Shown here: positions 1 through 7,949 of the stretch, one piece after another
How the letters are laid out: the number at the start of each line of letters is the position of its first letter
Position numbering within the stretch: the first letter of the stretch is position 1
From: Candidatus Obscuribacterales bacterium
Lineage (GTDB): Bacteria; Cyanobacteriota; Vampirovibrionia; Obscuribacterales; Obscuribacteraceae
Direction of reading: 5' to 3'
Assembly: GCA_019745505.1 (NCBI GenBank)
Contig: JAIETE010000080.1
Span: 1-38,905 of the forward strand
DNA length: 38,905 nucleotides
Notes under the pieces: generated by a model
Database searches by the model: none
What the model was told of the DNA's origin: nothing
The model's input: only the letters and a program-made list of their open reading frames with translations
Translations under genes and position numbers: made by a program

Positions 1-95
1 ACAAAATCGAATAGCTATCGTTTGAGAATAGCCATCTTTTGAATTTGGAACATACTTTGACTCTAGTTTCGAGATGAGGAAATGTGGACCGGAAG

Positions 96-122
96 AAAAA
101 AAGGGGCGCGTGCAACGCGCCG
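96..122 (-). terminator. Intrinsic terminator of the zincin-like gene
   Basis: Read on the minus strand, a perfect 7-bp stem (GGCGCGT/ACGCGCC, plus-strand arms 105-111 and 115-121) with a 3-nt loop is followed by CC and a run of seven T's. It lies 8 nt beyond the stop codon of the minus-strand gene ending at 130, so it most likely ends the ruvC/zincin transcript. Confidence 0.75.
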
Positions 123-129
123 CCACGCT

Positions 130-774
130 CTAATATGTTTCTTTCTGGCGTTGGGCGAAGCGTGAGCAGAGAAGTTTTGCCGTAGGGACGTCGATTTGAG
201 GCAGTTCCGTCACCAGAAGTTTGGGCGTGAACTTGCTTATCACCGGCTGCAGCGAGCGCAGTCTTTTGATCGCATTTGGGTCTTGTTTCAAGAGTTCTTC
301 CACGATCGTATATGCTTCCAGAAAGCGTTTGTTCTCGAAGCAAACTTCCGGATTGCACTTGTGCTCTGGAAAAAGCTGTGGGCAGAGTTTCGCCCAACGC
401 ATCTGAAACCAGCAGGCCAGCCCCTCTTCGAACATGGAAGTCCAGAGGCGAGCGGGCGTCATCAGATGAACGCACTCATGCGCGATTTGCCAGAGAATTT
501 TGGAGTTATCGTTGCGGGCATCGCTGGAAAGACGAAAAACAATTTTCATCTCTTCCTGGTTGTACTTCATGATTGGTACTTTGGAGGCGAAGTATATGCC
601 GTCAAAGGCGTATGGAGCCGGATCGACTCGTGCACCGAACAACTCTTCGGCGTCTTCCAAAAGCATCGAAATAACTTGATCGACGTTATTTGTGTCGAGC
701 GGATTTACCGAGGTAAACCGGGGGATGTAGTCTGTCGGCTCGACTTTGGGAATTTCGAAAAGCTGTAGTTGCAT
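130..774 (-). CDS. Putative zincin-like metallopeptidase (HExxH...EEGLA)
   Basis: A 214-aa protein without signal peptide or membrane segment. Residues 99-103 read HECVH, a canonical zincin HExxH motif, and about 13 residues later FEEGLA (115-120) supplies a plausible third zinc-ligand glutamate, the arrangement of gluzincins and peptidase-MA-like proteins. The N-terminal ~85 residues and the C-terminal ~90 residues, which hold three cysteines between 131 and 145, match nothing I recognise. The start ATG at 774 has AGGACAG about 9 nt upstream. The gene begins 60 nt downstream of ruvC on the same strand and is probably cotranscribed with it, ending at a clear terminator. Zinc binding is inferred from the motif only. 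The substrate is unknown, and an immunity or regulatory role cannot be excluded. Confidence 0.6.
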   Translation of the reverse strand: MQLQLFEIPKVEPTDYIPRFTSVNPLDTNNVDQVISMLLEDAEELFGARVDPAPYAFDGIYFASKVPIMKYNQEEMKIVFRLSSDARNDNSKILWQIAHECVHLMTPARLWTSMFEEGLACWFQMRWAKLCPQLFPEHKCNPEVCFENKRFLEAYTIVEELLKQDPNAIKRLRSLQPVISKFTPKLLVTELPQIDVPTAKLLCSRFAQRQKETY

Positions 775-834
775 TGTCGGCTGTCCTGAATGTGGGGAGC
801 AAGCAAGAGCAACGGGCGACGGCTGTTATCGCCC

Positions 835-1464
835 CTAGGTTTTTTTTGCGGTTCTATGGCGTCGAGGACGTTCGGTTCTTATTGTTTCTGCAACTTTGAT
901 CACCGTCGCGTTTTTCATCGATGTGTCCACGACGTGCGACATGCGAGCGTGGCAAACTGCCAGAGCCAGAGCATCGGATGCGTCATCGGGACGGATGATT
1001 TCTTTGAGATTCAAAAGGCGAGCAACGGCTTGCTGAACAACCGGTTTTTCCGCCCGTCCGAAACCGGCGATTTGCAATTTGACCTGCATGGGAGTGTATT
1101 CGTAAGTGTCCAAGTCGAAGTTGGCTGCAACCTCCAGGATGATGCCCCTGGCCTGCGCAACAGGTACGACCGTCTTGGCGTTTTTGAAAAAGAAAATAGC
1201 TTCGACTGAAAGGATGTCCGGCTTAAACAGTGTGATCAGTTCCATCAAATCGGCTCGGATCATACTTAAGCGCTTGCCTGCCGACATAGTCGAAGGTGTC
1301 TGAATGGTACCCGAAGCGATATATTCGAATTGGTCGCGCGGCGTGAATTGAACTACGCCGTAGCCTACTGTGGCGGTTCCTGGGTCGATGCCCATGATTG
1401 TGAAAGGACGAGAGCCGGATAAAAAATCGCCAGGGTCTGAAGTGTTGGAAGTCGGTTCCGTCAT
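835..1464 (-). CDS. ruvC: Crossover junction endodeoxyribonuclease RuvC
   Basis: RuvC is the Holliday-junction resolvase that works with RuvAB in recombinational repair, cutting symmetric strands with a divalent-metal active site. The signature IDPGTATVGYG starts at residue 26, giving catalytic D27. SVEAIFF gives E88, and DDASDALALAV gives D161 and D164, so all four carboxylates of the family are present. At 209 aa it is longer than the usual ~170 aa, owing to about 23 extra residues before the first strand and a short basic tail. The ATG at 1464 is preceded by GGGGAAAGC. The internal ATG at residue 24 would give a conventional N-terminus but lacks a ribosome binding site. The gene is divergent from lnt and upstream of the zincin-like gene. 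ruvA and ruvB are not in the window. Confidence 0.95.
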   Translation of the reverse strand: MTEPTSNTSDPGDFLSGSRPFTIMGIDPGTATVGYGVVQFTPRDQFEYIASGTIQTPSTMSAGKRLSMIRADLMELITLFKPDILSVEAIFFFKNAKTVVPVAQARGIILEVAANFDLDTYEYTPMQVKLQIAGFGRAEKPVVQQAVARLLNLKEIIRPDDASDALALAVCHARMSHVVDTSMKNATVIKVAETIRTERPRRHRTAKKT

Positions 1465-1664
1465 GCTTTCCCCGTGGCTAGAACTGGCAGAATCGGCAGC
1501 TTCGTCATGATTTCCGGTCCATTAACACGCCTGCCTATATAAACAAGCTATGCGTCTGGTATATTCACTTTTCAGTACTGGAGCCAGAATAAAAGCAATA
1601 GTAACATTGTCTCTGGCGAGTTGTGAGTGCCGGGTGGATGCGTGGCGAGAGGGAGTCAATTCTG

Positions 1665-3305
1665 ATGCAAAGCGGTCCTCTAATGCTGGAGGATACGAGC
1701 CTCGCGCCCAGGCAAGGGATGCTGGAGGCGAGCGGTTTTGGCGCTAAGCTGCCGCTGGCATTTCTATTCGGTTGCATCTTGGGTCTATCCAGTGCTGGTT
1801 TTGACCAATCATGGATTGCCTGGATTGGCGTGGCACCACTGCTGGTGATCCTGCGCTGCGTCAATGGACTGAAGGAAGCCGCCTTCGTAGGGCTTGCGTA
1901 TGGACTCGGCTACCATCTTGTCGCTACGAGCTGGTTCCTAGGACTATTTCCGCTTCGCTGGCTGGGTGTTGAAGATTGGTTGGGCGTGCAGCTCAGTGTT
2001 CTTTTCTGGATTTTTGAATCGCTTCATCAAGCGCTTTTGATCGCCGGTTTTTCTGTCCTTGTCTATTGCTTGCCGCTTCGCTCCGGCTTCCTGCCTCATT
2101 ACCAACGCCCTTTCGTACCCTACATGTGGGGTGTTCCGCTGATCTGGATTTATTGCCACTGGGTGGTTGGGACATCGGAGCTCTTTCTTTCTGTGCCCGT
2201 CGATCAGCTTGCCTATTCGCAAAGCCAGCACACCGGTTTTATTCAAATCGCGCGCATCGGCGGCAGTGCACTGGTAGATTACATTCTGATTTTGTTCAAC
2301 GCCGCCCTTGCCGAGCTGATACTGGATTTAGTGCATCTTGGTCGTCGCCTTGACGGGCGTATCGATAAGCTGCGCCAGCGCGTCGGTCCGCTTTTAGACC
2401 TTTCGATTGTTTCTATAATTCTTGTTGTCTGCAATCTCTGGGGCGGCTCTGAAGTTCAGAGGATTGCCCAGGAAACACGGCCGGAAGTTGCGCTGGCCGA
2501 AGATCCTCAATCGCAAGCCGTGCCGATTGCCGTGGTGCAGGGAAATATCAGTATCGAAGAAGATCGATTGAAGACGACATCCGCAAAGGCAATCAGCGAT
2601 CGCTATGCGGAGCTCTCGAATAACCTGGGTACGTCAATCCTCGTACTGCCCGAAGGAGTGGTAAATCCGGTACAGCTGGCACCTGGATATCTGGTCAGCC
2701 GATTGAAGGAAATCAGTCAGCGTGAAAGAAAAGAGATACTGGTGGGCTCCGTCGAGTCGATCAAGAACTCTCATGTCAATGCGGCTCGCTTGATCTCTCC
2801 TGCCAACCCGCCGAATAACTTGTATGTAAAACGTCGCCTCGTGCCAATTGGTGAACTGGCTCCCTTGAAAGCGATTGAGGATACCTTGCCTTCCGACATC
2901 GTCAAACGCTTGCCGTCTCAGCAGATGAGCTTTCTTGTCTCCAAGACGACAGAGCTCCCCCAGAGCCTCTGGGGACCGATGGGAGTTTCCATTTGTTCTG
3001 AGATAGTCTATCCGCGCTTACTGGCGAGAGAAGTACGCAAAGGTGCCACCATTCTCATCAATCTTTCCAATTTGGCCTGGTTCCATAATTCGGCACTTAA
3101 CAAGCAGGTGCTGGCAGCTGCGGTTTTTCGGGCTGTTGAAAACGGGCGTTATCTGGTTTTGTCCACAAACACCGGTATATCGGCCGTAATTGACCCGGCC
3201 GGAATTGTCACGGCGGTCTCATATCCTGGCAAGCGCGGCGTTTTGCTAGGTACTGTACAATTCCTGTACAAAAAGACCCCTTTCAGTAAGATGTGGTGGC
3301 TATGA
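1665..3305 (+). CDS. lnt: Apolipoprotein N-acyltransferase
   Basis: Lnt adds the third acyl chain to the N-terminal cysteine of lipoproteins at the inner membrane, so its presence argues for a diderm cell envelope. The N-terminal ~270 residues hold several hydrophobic segments, followed by a nitrilase-like domain. The triad is visible: E330 in LPEGVV, K389 in YVKRRLVPIGELAP and C444 in GVSICSEIVYP. The family motif appears as LSNLAWF, and FRAVENGRY with the STNTGISAVIDPAG strand also fits. I chose ATG 1665 because GAGAGGGAG lies 9 nt upstream. A GTG at 1623 would add 14 unlikely residues. At 546 aa the length is normal. The stop overlaps the next start as ATGA, implying translational coupling to the DUF192 gene. 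Confidence 0.95.
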   Translation: MQSGPLMLEDTSLAPRQGMLEASGFGAKLPLAFLFGCILGLSSAGFDQSWIAWIGVAPLLVILRCVNGLKEAAFVGLAYGLGYHLVATSWFLGLFPLRWLGVEDWLGVQLSVLFWIFESLHQALLIAGFSVLVYCLPLRSGFLPHYQRPFVPYMWGVPLIWIYCHWVVGTSELFLSVPVDQLAYSQSQHTGFIQIARIGGSALVDYILILFNAALAELILDLVHLGRRLDGRIDKLRQRVGPLLDLSIVSIILVVCNLWGGSEVQRIAQETRPEVALAEDPQSQAVPIAVVQGNISIEEDRLKTTSAKAISDRYAELSNNLGTSILVLPEGVVNPVQLAPGYLVSRLKEISQRERKEILVGSVESIKNSHVNAARLISPANPPNNLYVKRRLVPIGELAPLKAIEDTLPSDIVKRLPSQQMSFLVSKTTELPQSLWGPMGVSICSEIVYPRLLAREVRKGATILINLSNLAWFHNSALNKQVLAAAVFRAVENGRYLVLSTNTGISAVIDPAGIVTAVSYPGKRGVLLGTVQFLYKKTPFSKMWWL

Positions 3306-3808
3306 GCCCGAACCAAAATAGAAATCGCAACAAAGAAGCATTTGCCAGGCTCTGCATTCTCGTCGTAATAGGAATAGCGGCGTTATTCTCGCAGGGCGGT
3401 GCAGGTGGAGCCGGCAGAGCGGACGCGAAAATGCCGATGGTGCGCCTGGGCAAGGACAATATAGTAAAGGTCGAAGTGGCGACTACCGAAGCTGAGATTC
3501 AGCGAGGACTGATGTTTCGCACCTCTCTGGCGCAAGACGCGGGCATGATTTTTCTCTTTCGCCCTTCGCGCCCGGTCAAATTTTGGATGTTTAACTGTCT
3601 GATTTCGCTGGATATGCTTTTCGTCAAAGACGGAAAAATCGTAAAAATTTGCGAAAACGTGCCGCCATGCAAATCTAAAAATCCGAATGATTGCCCAACC
3701 TATCCGGATTCGCAAATTGATGTGACTGAGGTTGTGGAAGTCAGTGCGGGCTATGCCAAAGCTCATGGATTGAAGGAAGGCGACGCGGTATCGTTCGAGA
3801 TACCGTAG
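3302..3808 (+). CDS. Exported DUF192 family protein
   Basis: A 168-aa protein with a basic start and a hydrophobic stretch (about residues 12-30, LCILVVIGIAALFSQ) acting as signal peptide or anchor. One DUF192 domain follows. The hallmarks are VATTEAEIQRGLMFR, GMIFLF, KFWMFNCLISLDMLFV and a C-terminal VVEVSAGYAKAHGLKEGDAV. The family is widespread, small and mostly extracytoplasmic, with no firmly established activity. Here the usual 'MKNT' of the core is MFNC, and further cysteines lie in ICENVPPC and NDCP. The start is the ATG in the ATGA overlap with lnt. An in-frame GTG at 3293 is less likely. Coupling to lnt suggests envelope function, but this is inference. Confidence 0.85.
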   Translation: MSPNQNRNRNKEAFARLCILVVIGIAALFSQGGAGGAGRADAKMPMVRLGKDNIVKVEVATTEAEIQRGLMFRTSLAQDAGMIFLFRPSRPVKFWMFNCLISLDMLFVKDGKIVKICENVPPCKSKNPNDCPTYPDSQIDVTEVVEVSAGYAKAHGLKEGDAVSFEIP

Positions 3809-3844
3809 TTGAACAGGCACGATTTCGAGTCAATATAGATCACC

Positions 3845-3892
3845 GAATAGATGTCGGAATAGATGACAGAATAGATGACGGAATAGATGACG
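3845..3892 (+). repeat. 12-bp tandem repeat forming three mini-ORFs before a start codon
   Basis: Four consecutive 12-bp units of consensus GAATAGATGACG run from 3845 to 3892, and a degenerate partial copy can be seen just before. Read in frame from 3851 the array is ATG-TCG-GAA-TAG, ATG-ACA-GAA-TAG, ATG-ACG-GAA-TAG, and then ATG-ACG-GAC, which is the start of the crotonase-family gene at 3887. Each three-codon ORF stops directly against the next ATG. No strong Shine-Dalgarno sequence is seen before 3887, so the array itself may govern initiation. Confidence 0.9.
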
Positions 3893-4657
3893 GACCAGCA
3901 CATAGCTGAAAATATCAGTATCGAGATGAGCGGCTCGGCTGGAATCGTGACGATTGACCGGCCCGAATCTCACAATGCTATGACAAAGGCGATGTGGGAC
4001 GCTTTGGTTCCTGCCTTGTTGGAAGTCCAGAATTTAGGCGCGCATGTCGTCGTAATCAAAGGAACTGGAAAAACGTTCTGTGCCGGCGCTGACTTCAATG
4101 ATTTGGGTCAGATCCACGATGAGCAGTCGGCCAATGCACAATGGCTTTCGATCAAACACGCACTTGACGAACTGAAATCATTTGCACTGCCCACAGTGGC
4201 AATGATCAATGGGTCGTGCATGGGTGGCGGATGCTTGCTCGCGATGGCTTGTGATTTGCGCTATGCCGTGAAAACAGCGAGGTTCAGCATCCCGATTGCC
4301 AAACTCGGTATTGTTCTTGATGATGCGAACATCTTGCGTTTGATGTCCTTGGTCGGACCTGCCGTTGCCTCGGAGATGCTCTATACCGGAGCGAGCATTT
4401 CCGCTGCGGAAGCCGAGATGGTGGGGTTGATTAATCGAGCGCTTGATCCGGAAGACTTGCCTTTGTACGTCAATGAGATTTGCAACGCGATCTACCAAAA
4501 TGGACGCGCCAGTGTTTATGAAACTAAGTGCTCCATCGCTCGCATCTTGAGTCATGCGCATCCGGAAGGCGCTCTTGCCGCTTTCGACGATCAACGAAGA
4601 GTGATCGAAAGTTATTTGAGCCCAGACTTTCAGGAGCGCATTCGCAGGCGCCAGTAG
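3887..4657 (+). CDS. Enoyl-CoA hydratase/isomerase (crotonase) family protein
   Basis: A 256-aa cytoplasmic crotonase-fold enzyme acting on an acyl-CoA thioester. The CoA-binding and oxyanion-hole signatures are clear: FCAGADF (64-70) and INGSCMGGGCLLAMACDLR (107-125). The second-shell glutamate equivalent to Glu164 of rat hydratase is present in ASEMLYTG (E163). The position matching Glu144, normally PE, reads PIAK (136-139), so one of the two classical hydratase glutamates is missing. Hydratase, isomerase and hydrolase activities are therefore all possible. The ATG at 3887 is the last of four ATGs in a 12-bp repeat. The ATG at residue 14 is an alternative start but would shorten the first strand. 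The gene lies about 80 nt after the DUF192 gene and may be read through from it. The thiolase at 23.7 kb is too far away to share its transcript. Confidence 0.85.
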   Translation: MTDQHIAENISIEMSGSAGIVTIDRPESHNAMTKAMWDALVPALLEVQNLGAHVVVIKGTGKTFCAGADFNDLGQIHDEQSANAQWLSIKHALDELKSFALPTVAMINGSCMGGGCLLAMACDLRYAVKTARFSIPIAKLGIVLDDANILRLMSLVGPAVASEMLYTGASISAAEAEMVGLINRALDPEDLPLYVNEICNAIYQNGRASVYETKCSIARILSHAHPEGALAAFDDQRRVIESYLSPDFQERIRRRQ

Positions 4658-4698
4658 CCTTCAAAATTCGCGTGTCAGGTACTAAATTTTGGTCGTTG

Positions 4699-4738
4699 GC
4701 CATCAGTACGAAAAGTACTGCCTTTTCGTACTGATGGC
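4699..4738. repeat. Palindromic element, copy 1
   Basis: A perfect 17-bp inverted repeat (GCCATCAGTACGAAAAG at 4699-4715 and its complement at 4722-4738) encloses the 6-nt loop TACTGC. No T-run follows on either strand, so it is not an ordinary intrinsic terminator. The left arm can also fold alone as AGTAC-GAAA-AGTACT. The core recurs 140 nt downstream. Confidence 0.9.
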
Positions 4739-4837
4739 AGTATTGAATTTTAGGCGCCTGTTTGGGTTTTGGAAATTGAGCCCATCGATGTTGTCACCGC
4801 TCTAAAAATGAAATTGCCACTGGCTGTGCGTTTCCAG

Positions 4838-4885
4838 CCACGCCATCAGTACGAAAAGTCAGCGTATTTCGTACTGATGGTGTGG
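4838..4885. repeat. Palindromic element, copy 2
   Basis: The same core as copy 1, CCATCAGTACGAAA (4843-4856) with its complement at 4867-4880, around a different 10-nt loop. Five more outer pairs, one of them G-U, extend the stem to 19 bp (4838-4856 with 4867-4885). The outer pairs differ from copy 1, so pairing is kept while the sequence changes. This suggests a dispersed REP-like element or a paired protein-binding site. Confidence 0.85.
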
Positions 4886-4974
4886 GTCAAAAATTTGCTA
4901 ACTCTGTCGATCAGCCATTCATTCACCCCCGTTAAAAGGGAATAAAAGCCTAGTAAATCTAATCGGCCTCGATT

Positions 4975-6210
4975 ATGTCTGAACAGAAAGAATTCGATAC
5001 AACGAAAGAGAAATTGCGTTTCAGTACGGAATCTCTGGAGGCAAAGAGTGCAGAATTGTCCGTTGTTGAGTCTGGGCAGGCACAGCTTTTATCGAAGAAT
5101 TCAGAAATTGAAGAAACTCAATTGACTGAAACAGCCATAGATTTACGAGCGCAGGAAGCGGCAAGAATTGAGAAACTCTTCCAGGTTGTCGGCGACGCTC
5201 ATGCCGACGAACAGACATGGTATCCGGCAGCAGAAGCCGCCTTAGGCAAAGATTTATCCGGCGCGCCGACTTTGGCGAAGATTGTTGTATTTCGCTCCGC
5301 CGTAGTCCTCGGTGTCGTCCTTTCGTTTTTCAGCATAATGGCGTGTTATGTCTCATCAGTTTTTCTTGCATCTGATGTCGCATGGCTTGGACTCAAGCTT
5401 CACAACGATTATTTCCTCAATAATCTGGTTGGTCTCGATTATATGGGCTGGCTCGTTGCTGGTGCCGGTGCACTTTTCTATTGGTCGTCATTCTTCATGT
5501 ATTGGAAGCGCACGATCAGATACGTTGCGGTTGCGCTTTTCATTGGAATGTCCTATCAAACTATTGATGCTCACTTCCACCTGGGCGTTTGGCCGAATGT
5601 CGCGCTTGCCGCCGCGTACTTGCCATTTTTATATTTGCTCGGTTGGCTCGGTACTGCAACCAGAGAGGCTCTGCCACTGCACATTGGAAGTAAGAAACTG
5701 GCCAAGGCTCTGATGCCTGCTGTCGCCTTTCCGGGCAGCGCCATGTTGTTGACCTTCTGGATAATTTCGCAGCCTGGTTACAGCCAAAGCTGTAATTATG
5801 CCGGTGGTACTCCTACTGAGCTGGCGTTTAACGCCTTTGCGGTTTTTCTAAGTACGCTTGTTCCAGGCTTCGTTCTTGCCCGGTCCATCAATGCGAAATC
5901 CTCATCTGGAGCCGCAACCCTTTCTGTGCTCCTGCAAACTCCGCTGATATTGGGAATGATATTGACGATCGCAACCTGTCTTTTGCTCGGTCAAGCCCAG
6001 CAGCATGGCCCGTCCACGGGGGCGTTTCTGGATTTCATAAACAATATGGGCGGGGGCGATTGGATTGGTTTTGGGGGTACCAAAGCGCTGGCAATCGTCG
6101 CTGCTTTGGCGCTTGCGGCAGTCTCGGCCGGATGTGGCGGCGCTCTGGGTGCCTGGTGCAATAATCATTTCAAAGACAAAAAGGACGAAAAGCCCATCGA
6201 GATGGGCTAG
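4975..6210 (+). CDS. Polytopic membrane protein of unknown function
   Basis: A 411-aa protein that I do not recognise. The first ~95 residues are hydrophilic, rich in Glu, Gln and Ser, and probably helical. About eight hydrophobic segments follow, near residues 100-131, 152-177, 180-200, 208-226, 242-265, 283-303, 318-339 and 368-394. The tail is short, basic and Lys-rich (KDKKDEKP), so the N-terminal domain and tail are probably cytoplasmic. There is no transporter signature. A NYAGGTPTEL loop and a Gly-rich NNMGGGDWIGFGG loop precede the last helices. The ATG at 4975 has no strong Shine-Dalgarno sequence. It is a single-gene unit between the palindromic elements and a convergent nfu gene. 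Confidence 0.8.
   Translation: MSEQKEFDTTKEKLRFSTESLEAKSAELSVVESGQAQLLSKNSEIEETQLTETAIDLRAQEAARIEKLFQVVGDAHADEQTWYPAAEAALGKDLSGAPTLAKIVVFRSAVVLGVVLSFFSIMACYVSSVFLASDVAWLGLKLHNDYFLNNLVGLDYMGWLVAGAGALFYWSSFFMYWKRTIRYVAVALFIGMSYQTIDAHFHLGVWPNVALAAAYLPFLYLLGWLGTATREALPLHIGSKKLAKALMPAVAFPGSAMLLTFWIISQPGYSQSCNYAGGTPTELAFNAFAVFLSTLVPGFVLARSINAKSSSGAATLSVLLQTPLILGMILTIATCLLLGQAQQHGPSTGAFLDFINNMGGGDWIGFGGTKALAIVAALALAAVSAGCGGALGAWCNNHFKDKKDEKPIEMG
6188..6208 (-). terminator. Probable terminator of the nfu-type gene
   Basis: On the minus strand AGCCCAT-CTCG-ATGGGCT (stem 7 bp, plus-strand arms 6191-6197 and 6202-6208) is followed by TTTTCGTCCTTTTTG, about 65 nt after the nfu stop. It overlaps the 3' end of the convergent membrane-protein gene. 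The plus-strand side has no T-run. Confidence 0.45.
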
Positions 6211-6272
6211 TCCTGAATATTTGACATTCTCGCTCTGTAGTCTGTTGTCGGCAGACCAGTTTCGACAGGCGT

Positions 6273-6491
6273 CTAAACTTGAACTACGCGCTTGATGTCG
6301 GGCATTTCCTCTTTGATGGCGCGCTCTACGCCCATCTTGAGGGTCATTGTCGAGCTGGGGCACATGCCGCATGCTCCGACCAGGTGAACAAAGACTTCTC
6401 CGTCTTTGACGTCCACCAGTTCAATGTTTCCGCCGTCCATCATCAGCATCGGACGCAGTTTGTCGAGAATTGCTTCTACTTGATCGCGCAT
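6273..6491 (-). CDS. NifU C-terminal domain Fe-S scaffold protein
   Basis: A 72-aa single-domain Nfu-type protein, which carries a transient Fe-S cluster and passes it to client apoproteins in the cytoplasm. The diagnostic features are LRPMLMMDGGNIELVDV and the CxxC motif in GACGMCPSSTMTLKMGVE, ending in a short strand as expected for the family. I chose the ATG at 6491, which has AGAGG 7 nt upstream, over a TTG at 6497. It is a stand-alone gene, convergent with the membrane protein and divergent from gap, with no suf or isc genes in the window. Confidence 0.92.
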   Translation of the reverse strand: MRDQVEAILDKLRPMLMMDGGNIELVDVKDGEVFVHLVGACGMCPSSTMTLKMGVERAIKEEMPDIKRVVQV

Positions 6492-6839
6492 GCTCAAACC
6501 TCTAGGTCTTGCAGTCTTACAGTACTCCGCATCTCTAGCTTATCAAAATGACGCGGCCGAGGCGGGTAGCCAAGTATAGGGTAAGGTCCAAACGGCTAAA
6601 AATGGCGCTAAATCACCAAAAATAAAGATTTGTCCCAACAATTGCTTTAAACACCATAAAACAAATGAGGTTTTTAGCCCCCCCGTACTATCCTCTAACC
6701 AGCGCACCCGCCGAAAGGCTGGCGAATTGCCGACTCCACGTGACATCTCGCGTCGCGAGCCGGGATGAACGTGACAAGCGCGATACCGCGCCCCTTAGCA
6801 AACCAACGGTAATTAATGACCATGGGAGATGAGAAACAG
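6492..6839. other. Divergent intergenic region between nfu and gap
   Basis: About 340 nt without a credible gene. Both flanking genes start here, so it must hold their promoters, but I could not pick out a convincing -35/-10 pair on either strand. An AT-rich stretch (about 6590-6680) ending in a run of seven C's is the most distinctive part. Short frames in it overlap in conflicting directions and lack ribosome binding sites. Confidence 0.5.
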
Positions 6840-7862
6840 ATGGTAAGAGTAGCAATTAACGGGTTTGGCCGTATTGGCCGCAACGCTTTGCGCGCCTATC
6901 TGCACAATGCAGGCAAAGAGTTCGAAATCGTTGCAATCAACGATCCGCTGCAGGATCTGCCCACCTCTGCACACCTTCTTAAGTACGACTCCATCCTCGG
7001 CGAGCTGCCTTTTGAAGTAAACCAGCTTGAAGACGGCCTGGAAGTAAACGGTAAGAAAATCAAGTTCTACAAGGAAAAGGATCCGTCTACCTGCCCTTGG
7101 GCTGCTGAGAAGATCGACGTTGTGCTTGAGTGCTCCGGTGTTTTCACCAAGGCTGAAAAAGCAAAAGGTCACATCAGCGCCGGCGCCAAGAAGGTTCTTA
7201 TCTCGGCTCCTGCAACCGATGAAGACATCACTATTGTTCTGGGAGTCAACGAAAAGGACTACAATCCCGAGAAGCACAACATCATCTCGAATGCCAGCTG
7301 CACGACCAACTGCCTGGCTCCAGTAGCGAAGATCATCGACGAAGCTTTCGGAATCGAATGCGGTTTGATGACCACCATCCACAGCTACACCCTCGACCAA
7401 CGCTTGCTCGACACCGGTCACGCCGACCTGCGCCGCGCCCGCGCCGCTGCCGAATCGATGATTCCGTCCTCGACCGGCGCCGCTAAAGCAATCGGTCTGG
7501 TATTGCCGCACCTCAAAGGCAAATTGAACGGTTTTGCCATGCGAGTGCCGACTCCTAACGTATCGGTTGTCGACCTGGTCGCCACCGTCAAGAAGGACGT
7601 CACCAAAGAAGAGATCAACAAGGTGCTCAAAGAAGCAGCCGGCAAGGGTCTCAAGAACATCATGGGCGTCAGCGACGTACCGCTGGTCTCCATCGACTAC
7701 AAGGGCAACAAACTGTCGTCCATCGTTGATGCTGACCTGACCATGGTTGCTGAAAAGCGCATGATCAAAGTCATTGCCTGGTACGACAACGAGTGGGGCT
7801 ACAGCAACCGCTTGATCGAACTGGCAACTTTGGTCGCCAGCAAATTGGCCGTCAAGGTCTAA
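6840..7862 (+). CDS. gap: Glyceraldehyde-3-phosphate dehydrogenase, type I
   Basis: The glycolytic enzyme converting glyceraldehyde-3-phosphate, NAD(P) and phosphate to 1,3-bisphosphoglycerate. The Rossmann start VRVAINGFGRIGRN, VAINDP at the cofactor-selecting strand, the catalytic SNASCTTNCLAPVAK, and SSTGAAKAIGLVLP, RVPTPNVSVVDL and WYDNEWGYSNRL are all present. At 340 aa the length is normal. The start is ATG 6840, where the family N-terminus begins and GGGAG lies upstream. ATGs at 6816 and 6822 would add eight or six residues without a ribosome binding site. It is followed by an intrinsic terminator and then pgk, so the pair can be transcribed separately or by read-through. Cofactor preference cannot be settled from the sequence alone. 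Confidence 0.97.
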   Translation: MVRVAINGFGRIGRNALRAYLHNAGKEFEIVAINDPLQDLPTSAHLLKYDSILGELPFEVNQLEDGLEVNGKKIKFYKEKDPSTCPWAAEKIDVVLECSGVFTKAEKAKGHISAGAKKVLISAPATDEDITIVLGVNEKDYNPEKHNIISNASCTTNCLAPVAKIIDEAFGIECGLMTTIHSYTLDQRLLDTGHADLRRARAAAESMIPSSTGAAKAIGLVLPHLKGKLNGFAMRVPTPNVSVVDLVATVKKDVTKEEINKVLKEAAGKGLKNIMGVSDVPLVSIDYKGNKLSSIVDADLTMVAEKRMIKVIAWYDNEWGYSNRLIELATLVASKLAVKV

Positions 7863-7874
7863 TTGAATTAGAGG

Positions 7875-7911
7875 ACCGCTCCGGGTGTCTCACTCGGAGC
7901 GGTTTCTTTTT
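7875..7911 (+). terminator. Intrinsic terminator between gap and pgk
   Basis: A perfect 9-bp stem, ACCGCTCCG/CGGAGCGGT (7875-7883 with 7895-7903), continues inward through a G-T pair and GTG/CAC to a 3-nt TCT loop. TTTCTTTTT follows. It lies 12 nt after the gap stop and 38 nt before the pgk start. Confidence 0.9.
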
Positions 7912-7949
7912 ACGCGAAAATTTACCAAAAGCCCCTTCGGGAGTTGAAT

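Larger units (their letters stand above)
4658..4974. other. Intergenic region with two palindromic elements
   Basis: This 317-nt gene-free stretch lies between two plus-strand genes. It contains two copies of the same palindromic sequence, annotated separately, separated by a spacer with no obvious similarity between flanks. I found no convincing promoter or U-tract terminator and no open frame with coding character. Confidence 0.7.
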
